The position numbers and the translations under genes are program-made. From an uncultured Vampirovibrio sp. (lineage in GTDB: Bacteria > Cyanobacteriota > Vampirovibrionia > Gastranaerophilales > Gastranaerophilaceae): a stretch of DNA of 64,000 bases. The stretch spans positions 186,001 through 250,000 of the forward strand of contig CAJTXT010000002.1 in assembly GCA_910583875.1 (NCBI GenBank), given 5' to 3'. The notes beneath the pieces are model-generated. The model did not search any database. It saw only the letters and a program-made list of their open reading frames with translations, and was not told where the DNA came from. Below, in pieces: positions 52,427 through 61,250 of this stretch; the stretch's first letter is position 1; each line of letters starts with the position of its first letter.

Positions 52427-53770
52427 TTATTGCCTTAAGAAACTTTCATAATTTTTAGGTAGAAGGTTTGTTCTTACTTGATTAATAAAATCAAGTGCAA
52501 CCCCAACCATAATTATTAATGAAGTAGCTCCAATACCTTGAAGTGTAGTAATTCCAGTTACATGACAAGCTAAAGAAGGAATTAAAGCAACAATTGCTAA
52601 CGCTAAAGCACCGATAAATGTTGTTTTGCTTAAAATTTTATCTAAAGCTTCAGCTGTTGGTTTACCTGGTTTTATACCTGGAATTGAAGAACCGTATTTC
52701 TTTAGATTTGTTGCTATTTCTTTAGGTTGTAAGTTTGGAATAATTGATGCATAGAAGAAAGTTAATCCAAAAATTAATAAGAAATATATTACGTTATATG
52801 CTAAACCTGATGGACTCAAGAAATTAGATAAACCAATTATTATATTTCTTAAAACTTCATTAGAAATATTTGCTTGTCCAAAAATTCCTAAAATTGTTGT
52901 TGGAAATAATAAAATAGCAATGGCAAAGATAATAGGCATTACACCACCCGGATTTAACTTGAATGGTATAAATGTATTTGTTCCGCCATATACTTTATTA
53001 CCAACTTGTCTTCTTGGGTTTACTATAATTACTTTTCTTGCAGCTTCATGCATAATAACAATTAATATCATAGTTGCAAAGAAAATAATTAGTAATAGTA
53101 ATAAGGCAGGTTGAAGTGCAGAATTTCCGCTAACTAAAGTTCCTGTTTGAGAAGCATAGAATGGGATTTTTGAAATAATACCACAGAAAATTAACATTGA
53201 AGCACCATTTCCAATACCTCTTTCTGTCATTAATTCTGCCATCCACATTGTAAAAGCTGAACCTGCTGTTAATATAACAATTGAACCAATTGCAAAAGCG
53301 ATTATATTAACATCCGGCATAATAGCACCACGTGCAGTTTTTACTAAATATGCTACAAAAACAAGAGATTGAACTGCCGCAATAACAATAGTAAATATTC
53401 TTGTATATTGTGAAAGTTTTCTTCTTCCTGCTTCACCTTCTTCTTTTTGAAGTTGTTCAAGATGTGGGATAACAACTGCTAATAACTGCATAATAATAGA
53501 TGCGGTAATATATGGTCCTATCCCTAAAGCAATAATAGATACGTTTCCAAGCGCGCCGCCTGAAAACATATCTAAAAAGCCAATAAGATTATTAGTTGCA
53601 GCCAAATTTGCAAAGTTTTGAGCATCTATACCAAATAATGGTAATTGAGCGCATAATCTAAATACCGCAATCATAACAAGAGTAAAAATAATTTTAGTTT
53701 TTAATCCTGCTATGTTTAGGTTTGATAGCATTGCCTGCAAATTTTGCTGATTTGGCGTATATTGTTGCAT
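52427..53770 (-). CDS. secY: Preprotein translocase subunit SecY
   Basis: The channel subunit of SecYEG with ten membrane segments. AQLPLFGIDAQNF near residue 42, a plug region LGFLDMFSGGALGNVSIIALGIGPYITASI near 60, YTRIFTIVIA near 125, TERGIGNGASMLIF near 180, AARKVIIVNPRRQVGNKVYGG near 243, LKKYGSSIPGIKPGKPTAE near 345. At 447 residues it is full length. Its start overlaps the end of rplO. Confidence 0.96.
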   Translation of the reverse strand: MQQYTPNQQNLQAMLSNLNIAGLKTKIIFTLVMIAVFRLCAQLPLFGIDAQNFANLAATNNLIGFLDMFSGGALGNVSIIALGIGPYITASIIMQLLAVVIPHLEQLQKEEGEAGRRKLSQYTRIFTIVIAAVQSLVFVAYLVKTARGAIMPDVNIIAFAIGSIVILTAGSAFTMWMAELMTERGIGNGASMLIFCGIISKIPFYASQTGTLVSGNSALQPALLLLLIIFFATMILIVIMHEAARKVIIVNPRRQVGNKVYGGTNTFIPFKLNPGGVMPIIFAIAILLFPTTILGIFGQANISNEVLRNIIIGLSNFLSPSGLAYNVIYFLLIFGLTFFYASIIPNLQPKEIATNLKKYGSSIPGIKPGKPTAEALDKILSKTTFIGALALAIVALIPSLACHVTGITTLQGIGATSLIIMVGVALDFINQVRTNLLPKNYESFLRQ

Positions 53771-54222
53771 TATACTAACTGAGCCTTTCCACCTGCTTTT
53801 TCAATTTTTTCTTTAGCTGATGCTGTAAAGTAAGTTGCGTTTACAGTAATTGCTTTTGTTAATTCACCGTTACCTAAAACTCTTAAACCTTCTGCTTGTG
53901 AGCATACTTTACCAGCTGCTACTAAAGATTCTAAAGTGATTTCTTCAGCTTGTATATTAGCCAAGTCGCCAACATTAATTTCTGCATAGCAAATTGCATT
54001 AAAGTTTTTGAAACCTTTTAATTTAGGCATTTGTCTGTAACCTGGCATTTGTCCGCCTTCGAATCCTCTTTTAGAAGATCTTCCAGATCTTTGACCTTCA
54101 CCATTGTTACCACGGCAAGAAGTTTTACCCATACCTGATGATCTTCCTCTGCCTACTCTTTTAATTTTTCCAGTAGAACCTTCTGCTGGTCTTAAGTCTT
54201 CTAATTTTATTCTTTCTGCCAT
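53770..54222 (-). CDS. rplO: Ribosomal protein uL15
   Basis: Large-subunit protein. LEDLRPAEGSTGKIKRVGRG near residue 5, GRGRSSGMGKTSCRGNNGEGQRSG near 24, FEGGQMPGYRQMPKLKGF near 54 and the C-terminal EKAGGKAQLV are the uL15 signature. At 150 residues the length is standard. rpmD lies 18 bases upstream. Confidence 0.96.
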   Translation of the reverse strand: MAERIKLEDLRPAEGSTGKIKRVGRGRSSGMGKTSCRGNNGEGQRSGRSSKRGFEGGQMPGYRQMPKLKGFKNFNAICYAEINVGDLANIQAEEITLESLVAAGKVCSQAEGLRVLGNGELTKAITVNATYFTASAKEKIEKAGGKAQLV

Positions 54223-54240
54223 TTTAAATTACCTTTCTTA

Positions 54241-54423
54241 CTACTCAGCTACTTTCAATAAATGAGGAATAGCGTTAATCATTCCTTTTATTATTGGAGT
54301 ATCGTGATGTTCTACTGTTTGATCTTTTTTTGTTAAACCAAGAGCTCTAGCAACTCTTCTTTGTTTTTCTGTTGAACCAATAAGGCTCTTAACTAATGTA
54401 ATTTTTATTGTTTTATCTGACAT
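54241..54423 (-). CDS. rpmD: Ribosomal protein uL30
   Basis: A 60-residue protein: ITLVKSLIGSTEKQRRVARALGL, KKDQTVEHHDTPIIKGMINAIPHLLKV, the full uL30 pattern. It sits between rpsE and rplO, in standard spc-operon order. Confidence 0.95.
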   Translation of the reverse strand: MSDKTIKITLVKSLIGSTEKQRRVARALGLTKKDQTVEHHDTPIIKGMINAIPHLLKVAE

Positions 54424-54436
54424 TATTCAAATCCTC

Positions 54437-54976
54437 TTAATTTAGCATATCTTTTAATGATAAACCGCGTCTTTTTGCAACAACTTCAAACGGTTTTAAT
54501 GATTGTAGTGCATCTAATGTTGCGTTAGCTGCATTTAAAGGTGATTTAGAACCTAATGATTTACTTAAAATATTTTCAATACCTGCTAATTCTAATACTG
54601 CACGAACTGCACCACCTGCGATAACCCCAGTACCTTGAGAAGCTGGTTTTAACATTACGCTGCCAGCACCTGAACGTCCTGTGATAGGGTGAGGAATTGT
54701 TGTTTTGAAGATTGGTACATTAATAAGATTTTTTCTTCCGTCAGCAACAGCTTTTTGAATAGCAATAATAACTTCAGCAGCTTTAGCACAGCCAACACCA
54801 ACTTGTCCGTTTTTGTTACCTACTACTACAATTGCTCTGAAGCTTAATTTTTTACCACCTTTTACAACTTTTGTAACTCTTCTTACTTGGATTACTTGTT
54901 CTTTCCATTCAGATTGTTGAGGTTCAGTTGTAGTTTCAATTTTTCTTTTTTTAGACTTTACTTTAGTTTCTTCCAC
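54437..54976 (-). CDS. rpsE: Ribosomal protein uS5
   Basis: Small-subunit protein for decoding fidelity. RRVTKVVKGGKKLSFRAIVVVG near residue 32, AKAAEVIIAIQKAVADGRKN, GAGSVMLKPASQGTGVIAGGAVRAVLELAGI near 120, IENILSKSLGSKSPLN. The 179-residue length includes a basic N-terminal tail. The start is GTG at 54976 with AAAGGCAATTAAA upstream. It begins the operon here; rplR, normally upstream, is absent. Confidence 0.95.
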   Translation of the reverse strand: MEETKVKSKKRKIETTTEPQQSEWKEQVIQVRRVTKVVKGGKKLSFRAIVVVGNKNGQVGVGCAKAAEVIIAIQKAVADGRKNLINVPIFKTTIPHPITGRSGAGSVMLKPASQGTGVIAGGAVRAVLELAGIENILSKSLGSKSPLNAANATLDALQSLKPFEVVAKRRGLSLKDMLN

Positions 54977-55122
54977 TTTAATTGCCTTTCTTTGTGTGTT
55001 ATTTAATCCTAAAAAATAAAAACATAAAATATGCCTATTTCTAAGCCTTCTATGTTATGGGTTGGATTTTAATTTTTCTGACACATTTATAATATTACAT
55101 AAAGAAATTTTTTCAAGTCTTT

Positions 55123-55977
55123 TTAATTTCCACTTACATCTTCTTTTATGTATTGTGTCTTTTGCCAAGATAAATCAATATATTGAGTCTTTATATCTTT
55201 TAAGTTTTTTATTCCTGGTAATATTGTCGGAATTGCTTTTATTCTTTCAAATACAGAAACATCAATTTCGCCAAGTTTTATTTTTACGCTATCTAGCTGT
55301 ACAAAAGCTTTATGAGGATCACGCAAATCAATATACTTAACTTTTTCGTTAGAGTATCCTTCTATCATTTTTGCTAGTTTATATAGATTTTCAATTTTTT
55401 CTATATCCCATTTTTCATAGTCATCGCCTTTTGTGCCATAACTCAATATTTTTATTGCATTATTTTTATTTTTTAAAGGAAGGTATTCGCTGCCTATTAA
55501 TTCACCTGTAATTGCATAAGCTGCTCTTTCAGGTGTATCTTCACTTGGTGCTATTATTAAAGCAGGATTTACTTCTTCGACCATAACTATGTATCTTGAG
55601 GGGAGCCAATAACGTCTTATATATGCTCTTTTTATTGGTGTAAGAGTTTCAATTTCTCTTGCTATATTTGCTGGATTTATTTTATATATTTGTTTCTTTT
55701 CAATTGGAAATTGTTTCATAATATTTAAAATCTTTTCATTTGAAACAATTGTATTTCCAAGAATTTCTATATGTTTATTTGGATAGGTCTCATAAATATT
55801 TTGAGGTAAATACCAATAATGGGCAGCAGCAACTCTGTATACTGCATAGAAAATGAAAAGTACAAATAAAAATCTTACAAATTTATAGACTCTGCGCAGC
55901 GCAATTTCACCTCTGCGGGCTTTCCTGCGGAGTTTATGCTGTCTTATTCTTCTTTCTACAGCATATTCATTGGACAT
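55123..55977 (-). CDS. ftsQ: Cell-division protein FtsQ
   Basis: A bitopic divisome protein. A basic cytosolic N-terminus (~1-33) is followed by a TM segment near 34-52 (FLFVLFIFYAVYRVAA), then a POTRA-type domain: VSNEKILNIMKQFPIEKKQIYKINPANIAREIETL near 75-110 and TPIKRAYIRRYWLPSRYIVMVEE near 115. At 284 residues it is typical. It starts at the last base of ddl. Confidence 0.88.
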   Translation of the reverse strand: MSNEYAVERRIRQHKLRRKARRGEIALRRVYKFVRFLFVLFIFYAVYRVAAAHYWYLPQNIYETYPNKHIEILGNTIVSNEKILNIMKQFPIEKKQIYKINPANIAREIETLTPIKRAYIRRYWLPSRYIVMVEEVNPALIIAPSEDTPERAAYAITGELIGSEYLPLKNKNNAIKILSYGTKGDDYEKWDIEKIENLYKLAKMIEGYSNEKVKYIDLRDPHKAFVQLDSVKIKLGEIDVSVFERIKAIPTILPGIKNLKDIKTQYIDLSWQKTQYIKEDVSGN

Positions 55978-56924
55978 TATCTGTTTAAACCTGCATTATT
56001 TAATATCATTAATACTAAATCATCATAAGTAATACCCATTACAGCTGCTTGTGCCGGTAAGTCGCTTGTGTCTGTCATGCCAGGGCTTGTATTTATTTCT
56101 AATATATATGGAATACCGTCTGATATTAAGAAATCTACTCTGCTTACTCCTGCACATTCGCATGCTTTATATGCTTCAATAGCTTTTTCTTTTACTGATT
56201 TTGTCATTTCCTCTGATAGTTCAGCAGGAAGAATAAATTCTGTCATTCCCTTTGTATACTTTGCTTCGTAATCATACCATTCATTTTTAGGTCTTAATTC
56301 AAGAATTTCTGTAGCAAAAGTTGTTCCATTGTTATCTAAAACGCCTACAGTTGCACAAGTTCCGACAATAAATTCTTCAATTAAGATATCTTGATTACAC
56401 TCTGCTGATTTATTATAAAGCTCTTCAAGTTCTTCAGGTTTGTTTACTTTATACATACCTATACTTGAACCTTCGCATACAGGTTTTAACATTAATGGAT
56501 ATTTTAAGTCTTTTACTGCTTCTTTTACATCTTCACCTTTTTTTACAAAAACTGATTTTATTAACGGTAATCCATACTTTCTTAAAACTGTCTTTGTATA
56601 TTCTTTATTTATGCAAGTTGCGCTTGAAAATACTCCACAGCCTGTGTATTCAATGCCTAGAAGCTCTAATGTTCCTTGTATACATCCGTCTTCGCCGTAT
56701 TTACCATGAAGAGCATTATATGCAACTTTTATATCTTTTTCTATTAATGTTTTTGCGGTGTTTTTATCTACATCAATAAGTTCAACATTCATATAACCTA
56801 ATCTTTTTAGAGCTTCAAATACGTTCTTTCCGGAACGAAGTGAAACTTCTCTTTCATTTGATAGACCACCGCATAATACGGCTATTTTTGTATTGCTGTC
56901 ATATTTTCTGTAATTATTTTCCAT
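55977..56924 (-). CDS. ddl: D-alanine-D-alanine ligase
   Basis: ATP-grasp enzyme for the D-Ala-D-Ala terminus of the peptidoglycan stem. CGGLSNEREVSLRSGKNV near residue 18, ALHGKYGEDGCIQGTLELLGIEYTGCG near 70, KEYTKTVLRKYGLP near 105, VCEGSSIGMYKV near 150, DFLISDGIPYILEINTSPGMT near 265. At 315 residues it is standard. Its first 43 bases overlap the end of murB. GGAAGAG precedes the ATG. Confidence 0.95.
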   Translation of the reverse strand: MENNYRKYDSNTKIAVLCGGLSNEREVSLRSGKNVFEALKRLGYMNVELIDVDKNTAKTLIEKDIKVAYNALHGKYGEDGCIQGTLELLGIEYTGCGVFSSATCINKEYTKTVLRKYGLPLIKSVFVKKGEDVKEAVKDLKYPLMLKPVCEGSSIGMYKVNKPEELEELYNKSAECNQDILIEEFIVGTCATVGVLDNNGTTFATEILELRPKNEWYDYEAKYTKGMTEFILPAELSEEMTKSVKEKAIEAYKACECAGVSRVDFLISDGIPYILEINTSPGMTDTSDLPAQAAVMGITYDDLVLMILNNAGLNR

Positions 56925-57802
56925 AATTTATACTCTTCCGTTTTTTCACTGCCTATATATTTTATTTCTGGCTTTAATTCAATCATATATCTTTCTTTTA
57001 CATTTAAGTACATTTTATACATTAATGTAATTACATCTAATGAGGTTGCATTATTATAATTTAGAATGAAGTTTGCATGATTTTCAAAAATCATTGCTCC
57101 GCCTTCTTTGTCTCCTTTTAATCCGCATAAGTCTAATAATCTGCCTGCAGAATCATTTTCTGGATTTTTAAATACACTTCCAGCATTTCCGTATGTTAAA
57201 GAAGGCTGCCTTGTTTTTCTAAATTCAACATTTCTTTCCATAATTTCATTTATTTGATTGGAATCACCTTTTTTTAGTTCAAATTCTGCATCTAAAACAA
57301 TAAATTTACCATTTGATAGTTTAGATTTTCTATAATCAAAACACATTTCGTCTTTAGATACTGTAATTATTTCATTAGTTGTTAAATCAAAAATTCGTGC
57401 TGAAACAAAATTATCAGAAATAGCTTGATTATGAGCAGATGCATTCATACATATCATTCCGCCAAAACTTCCAGGAAAGCCTACAAGAAATTCAAAGCCT
57501 GTAATACTTCTTTTTTTACATTCATTAGAAATAACAGGACCTCTTACTCCGCATGTTACATATAATTTATTATCATTAAATGAAAAATCTTTTATATTTT
57601 TTGTAATAATTATATTTTTATCAATATATTCAGAACTAAAAAGTACATTAGAACAATTTCCAAGAACAATATCGTATTCATTTGTTTCCAGCAGTTGAAC
57701 AAGTTCATCAACAGATGAAGGAAAAGCAACTTTTTTAACTTTTCCTCCTATTTTAAATGTTGATTCTTTTTTTATTTCATAATTTTCAAAAAATTCAACC
57801 AC
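56882..57802 (-). CDS. murB: UDP-N-acetylenolpyruvoylglucosamine reductase
   Basis: Reduces the enolpyruvyl group to make UDP-MurNAc. The FAD-binding domain shows STFKIGGKVKKVAFP near 15, VGFPGSFGGMICMNASAHNQAI near 105, then RKTRQPSLTYGNAGSVFKNP near 205 with the catalytic Ser context and AGRLLDLCGLKG. At 306 residues it is typical. The GTG start overlaps the murC stop by one base. Confidence 0.94.
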   Translation of the reverse strand: MVEFFENYEIKKESTFKIGGKVKKVAFPSSVDELVQLLETNEYDIVLGNCSNVLFSSEYIDKNIIITKNIKDFSFNDNKLYVTCGVRGPVISNECKKRSITGFEFLVGFPGSFGGMICMNASAHNQAISDNFVSARIFDLTTNEIITVSKDEMCFDYRKSKLSNGKFIVLDAEFELKKGDSNQINEIMERNVEFRKTRQPSLTYGNAGSVFKNPENDSAGRLLDLCGLKGDKEGGAMIFENHANFILNYNNATSLDVITLMYKMYLNVKERYMIELKPEIKYIGSEKTEEYKLWKIITENMTAIQK

Positions 57803-59196
57803 TAATTTTGTCCTTTATACTCATTTTCAATTAATTTACCAAGTTGAGTAACCGTCCCAGCACCTAGTGTTATTACTATATCATTTTTTGATAACATAGG
57901 GTATATCTCTTTTGCACATTCTTGCATGCTGCCTTTTACATATTTAGCATTATTATGCTTAATTTCTTGTGCGAATTTTGCTGAATTGATATTCTCTATA
58001 GTATCTTCACCTGCTGAATATACATCTGTAATTAATAGGGTATCAGCATCATTAAAAGCTTGTTTAAATTCTTCCCATAAACCTTGCAGTCTTGAATATC
58101 TGTGAGGCTGGAATATTGCGACAATTTTTTCGTTAGCAGTCTTTGCATTTTTTGCACTTGCTAATGTCGTTTTAATTTCACTAGGATGATGTGCATAGTC
58201 ATCATATATTTTTATATTTTCAAATTCAGTTACTTTTTGAAATCTTCTTCCCATACCTGTAAAAGTTTCAAAATGCTTTATTATCTCAGAAGTATTTTCA
58301 CCAACTTCTTTTAATGCTGCATATACTGCTAAGGCATTATAAATGTTATGTTTTCCAGGAACGGAAAGTTTTATTGTGTCCGCTTTTTTATCTTCAATAT
58401 AAATATCAAAAACAGAGCCAAAACCAACAAAATTAATATTTTTTGCTGTATATTTTGCGTTTGATAAACCAAAAGTAATAAAATTGTATTGCGGGTACAT
58501 TGCCATAAATTTATTATTACCTTCATCATCAATATTTATAATTACTTTTTGGTTTGGTTTATTTGATAAATATTTATTAAATGTTAAGGCAATGTCTGAA
58601 AATCCATTTTTATAATAATCTAGATGATCTTCTTCCATATTATTTATAACAGCAATATCTGTTGAATATTTTTGGATAGTTCCATCTGATTCATCAAGTT
58701 CTGCAATAAAATATTTCTCGTTATCAAAAATGCCATTAATATTTATATCAGGAATAATTCCGCCTACAACAAAAGAAGGCTTTTTACCTGCTTTGTTTAA
58801 TACATAAGAACATAAACCGCTGGTTGTTGTTTTGCCATGTGTACCTGAAAATCCAATGAAATATGAGTTACCTCTTTGTGAAAATTCATCAGAAATTATT
58901 TTTAAAATATCTGAACGATGATAAATTTTTAAACCTAATTCTTTTGCACGTATAATTTCAGGGTTTGAATTTTTTATTGCGCTGCTTGCAACAACAATCA
59001 TCTCTTCTTTTATTAAATCAGCATTATGCCCAATAGTGATTTTAACACCTTTTTTCTCAAGTAAATGAGTATATTTACTTTCTTGGATATCGCTTCCTGT
59101 AACAATTGCGCCTCTCTCAGCTAAATACTTAGCTAAAGCACTCATTCCAACTCCGCCAATTGCTATAAAATGAAAATGTTTATTTTCAGGATTCAT
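57802..59196 (-). CDS. murC: UDP-N-acetylmuramate-L-alanine ligase
   Basis: Adds L-Ala to UDP-MurNAc. HFIAIGGVGMSALAKYLAERG near residue 8, FSGTHGKTTTSGLCSYVL P-loop near 118, ELDESDGTIQKYSTDIAVINNMEEDHLDYY near 170, DDYAHHPSEIKTTL near 330, IFQPHRYSRLQ near 360. At 464 residues it is standard. It is the first gene of murC-murB-ddl-ftsQ, with GAGAGATAA before the ATG. Confidence 0.95.
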   Translation of the reverse strand: MNPENKHFHFIAIGGVGMSALAKYLAERGAIVTGSDIQESKYTHLLEKKGVKITIGHNADLIKEEMIVVASSAIKNSNPEIIRAKELGLKIYHRSDILKIISDEFSQRGNSYFIGFSGTHGKTTTSGLCSYVLNKAGKKPSFVVGGIIPDININGIFDNEKYFIAELDESDGTIQKYSTDIAVINNMEEDHLDYYKNGFSDIALTFNKYLSNKPNQKVIINIDDEGNNKFMAMYPQYNFITFGLSNAKYTAKNINFVGFGSVFDIYIEDKKADTIKLSVPGKHNIYNALAVYAALKEVGENTSEIIKHFETFTGMGRRFQKVTEFENIKIYDDYAHHPSEIKTTLASAKNAKTANEKIVAIFQPHRYSRLQGLWEEFKQAFNDADTLLITDVYSAGEDTIENINSAKFAQEIKHNNAKYVKGSMQECAKEIYPMLSKNDIVITLGAGTVTQLGKLIENEYKGQN

Positions 59197-59364
59197 AAAA
59201 TTTATCTCTCGACTAAACTGCTTCGTAAATATTTTATTATAAAAAATATGTCATGAACCATAATTTTTATATTAGAAAATTACTTGTTTTCTTTTGTTAA
59301 AAGGTTGAATTATTATCTAAATAATTGTACAATTAGTACACTTTAGAATGAAAAAGAGGTATTT

Positions 59365-60714
59365 ATGAAATTACACGTACAAACTTTATTTGTTGCCATA
59401 GGGCTTGGTATCAAACGAAATTGGCATATTTTTCTAGCTATAATAGCTGGTATTATATTTGGTAATTATATATTTGAACACCCACAGGCAGTTATTTTTG
59501 GCAAATTTTCTATCCAAAGTATAGTATCTTTACTTAATGTTATTGGACAAGCATTTATTAGAGTTATTCAAATGGTTGTTATTCCATTAGTTTGCAGTGC
59601 AATAGTTGTTGGTATTTCTAGTATTGGCGATAGCAAACAAATTGGAAAATTTGGTAAAAGAATGCTTTTATATTACGGTATAATAACTATTCTTGCTGTT
59701 GTTATTGGTGCTGGTTTAGCTTTATCTTTCCAACCAGGGCTTGGTGTACAAAACTTTATTAGCGAATCAGCAGCAAATACTATTCAAGCACAAGTTAGCG
59801 GATATATTGCAACTCAAAATGATATTGGAAGCATTTTCTTAAATATGATTCCGCAAAACCCATTAGAATCTTTAGCTAAAGGTGAAATGATACCAATTAT
59901 TTTCTTTGCTTTAATTTTCTCTTTAGCATTATCTAAAATTGGTGAAATTAACAGACCTATTGTTTCAATTTTTGAATCAATATTCGCTGCGACAATGAAA
60001 ATTACAGACTGGATTATGATTTTCGCAGCTCCTGGTATTTTTGCTTTAACAACAACAGCTGTATCATCTTTTGGTTTAAGTATTTTCTCAACTATTTCAA
60101 AATTCTTTGCAATAGTATTTGTAGGTTTTTGTATTCAGTTCTTTATTGTATATCCTTTAATATTAAAAATATTTAGTAAAGTACCTGTTAGCACATTCTA
60201 TACAGCTATTATTGAAGCTTTATTAGTTGCATTTGGTACAGCAAGCAGTAGTGCTACATTACCTTTAACAATTGCTTGTTGTGAAAAAAGAGGTATCTCT
60301 CATAAAGTTTGCAGTTTTGTTCTTCCATTAGGTGCTACTTTAAATATGGATGGAACAGCACTATTCCAAATGGTTTGTATTATATTCTTAACTCAAGCTT
60401 ATGGTGTAACATTAGAACCTGTCCAAATAATATGTATTGGATTTTTAATCATTATTGCATCAAGTACTTGTGCAGGTATTCCTGGTGCAGGTTTAATTAC
60501 AATTGCGCTTGTATTAAACGGTATTGGTTTAACTCCTCAACAATTATTAGAAGGTTTTGCATTCTTATTTGCTATTGACCGTGTTGTTGATATGTTAAGA
60601 ACTACAGTAAACGTAGCAAGTGACGCTGTTGTGGCAGCAGTAATTGCTGATAATGAAAATGAAATTGACTATGACTTATTAAATGATACTGAACAATATA
60701 AAGAAATCATTTAA
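59365..60714 (+). CDS. Dicarboxylate/amino-acid:cation symporter (DAACS family)
   Basis: A Na+- or H+-coupled glutamate/aspartate/C4-dicarboxylate transporter with eight membrane helices and two hairpins. Hairpin 1 is ATSSATLP-like: GTASSSATLPLTIACCEKRG near residue 290, with VLPLGATLNMDGTALFQ (the NMDGT motif) near 315 and AGIPGAGLITIALVL near 370 for hairpin 2. IDRVVDMLRTTVNVASDAVVAAVI near 410 contains the conserved Arg/Asp. At 449 residues it is standard. GAGGTATTT precedes the ATG. A terminator follows. Confidence 0.92.
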   Translation: MKLHVQTLFVAIGLGIKRNWHIFLAIIAGIIFGNYIFEHPQAVIFGKFSIQSIVSLLNVIGQAFIRVIQMVVIPLVCSAIVVGISSIGDSKQIGKFGKRMLLYYGIITILAVVIGAGLALSFQPGLGVQNFISESAANTIQAQVSGYIATQNDIGSIFLNMIPQNPLESLAKGEMIPIIFFALIFSLALSKIGEINRPIVSIFESIFAATMKITDWIMIFAAPGIFALTTTAVSSFGLSIFSTISKFFAIVFVGFCIQFFIVYPLILKIFSKVPVSTFYTAIIEALLVAFGTASSSATLPLTIACCEKRGISHKVCSFVLPLGATLNMDGTALFQMVCIIFLTQAYGVTLEPVQIICIGFLIIIASSTCAGIPGAGLITIALVLNGIGLTPQQLLEGFAFLFAIDRVVDMLRTTVNVASDAVVAAVIADNENEIDYDLLNDTEQYKEII

Positions 60715-60739
60715 TAATAATCTTAAAAATAGATAAAAG

Positions 60740-60775
60740 AAAAGCTCCCAATCGGGAGCTTTTAAATTTTTTTTA
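60740..60775 (+). terminator. Intrinsic terminator
   Basis: AAAAGCTCCC-AATC-GGGAGCTTTT stem followed by a T-rich tail, ending the symporter gene. Confidence 0.9.
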
Positions 60776-60782
60776 TTTTAAA

Positions 60783-61001
60783 TTAATCTACCAATACTTG
60801 TTGAATTTCAACATTTGGTTTTCCTAAAACTCTCACTAGTTCTAATACAGATGCTTTCATTTGACAGCGTTGTGAAGTGCCGTTAAAAAAGTCTGTATAG
60901 AAACAACCTTCACAAACACAGCCACGTTTATAGCATTCTAAAGCCGTATTTGTCCATCTTCTTACCGCAATGGATCTGCCCATATCTCTGCTTCTTAGCA
61001 C
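60783..61001 (-). CDS. Small cysteine-rich protein
   Basis: A 72-residue protein of unknown family. A GTG start at 61001 is chosen because AAGGAGG lies 8 bases upstream. RSIAVRRWTNTALECYKRGCVCEGCFYTDF then RCQMKASVLELVRVLG: four Cys in C-x4-C-x-C-x2-C spacing plus a fifth, a probable metal or iron-sulfur site, followed by an amphipathic helix. Positive charge suggests nucleic-acid binding, an inference only. A strong promoter lies ~90 bases upstream. Confidence 0.7.
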   Translation of the reverse strand: MLRSRDMGRSIAVRRWTNTALECYKRGCVCEGCFYTDFFNGTSQRCQMKASVLELVRVLGKPNVEIQQVLVD

Positions 61002-61086
61002 TAGATTTTCCTCCTTGAAATTAATCATCCCCAAATCATTTAGAATGTATTGTTTTTAGCATGTACATTCCCTAATCATTAATAAT

Positions 61087-61114
61087 ATTATATATGTTAA
61101 GGAATTGATTTCAA
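61087..61114 (-). promoter_or_regulatory. Promoter of the small Cys-rich protein gene
   Basis: On the minus strand TTGAAA, a 16-base spacer and TATAAT, followed by a ~80-base untranslated leader. The leader has no obvious strong structure. Confidence 0.5.
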
Positions 61115-61200
61115 CAGATTTTACTCAATTATTACGTTATGATACAAAATTTATTAATAATAGCCTATGTGTATTATATGTATTTGTTGAATATATGCAT

Positions 61201-61230
61201 AAAAAAGAATGCGTTATTAACGCATTCTTT
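61201..61230 (-). terminator. Intrinsic terminator after pheT
   Basis: AAAGAATGCGTT / AACGCATTCTTT stem with a 3-base loop and T tracts on both strands. Confidence 0.88.
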
Positions 61231-61250
61231 TGTTTTTTTATTTAAGCTTA

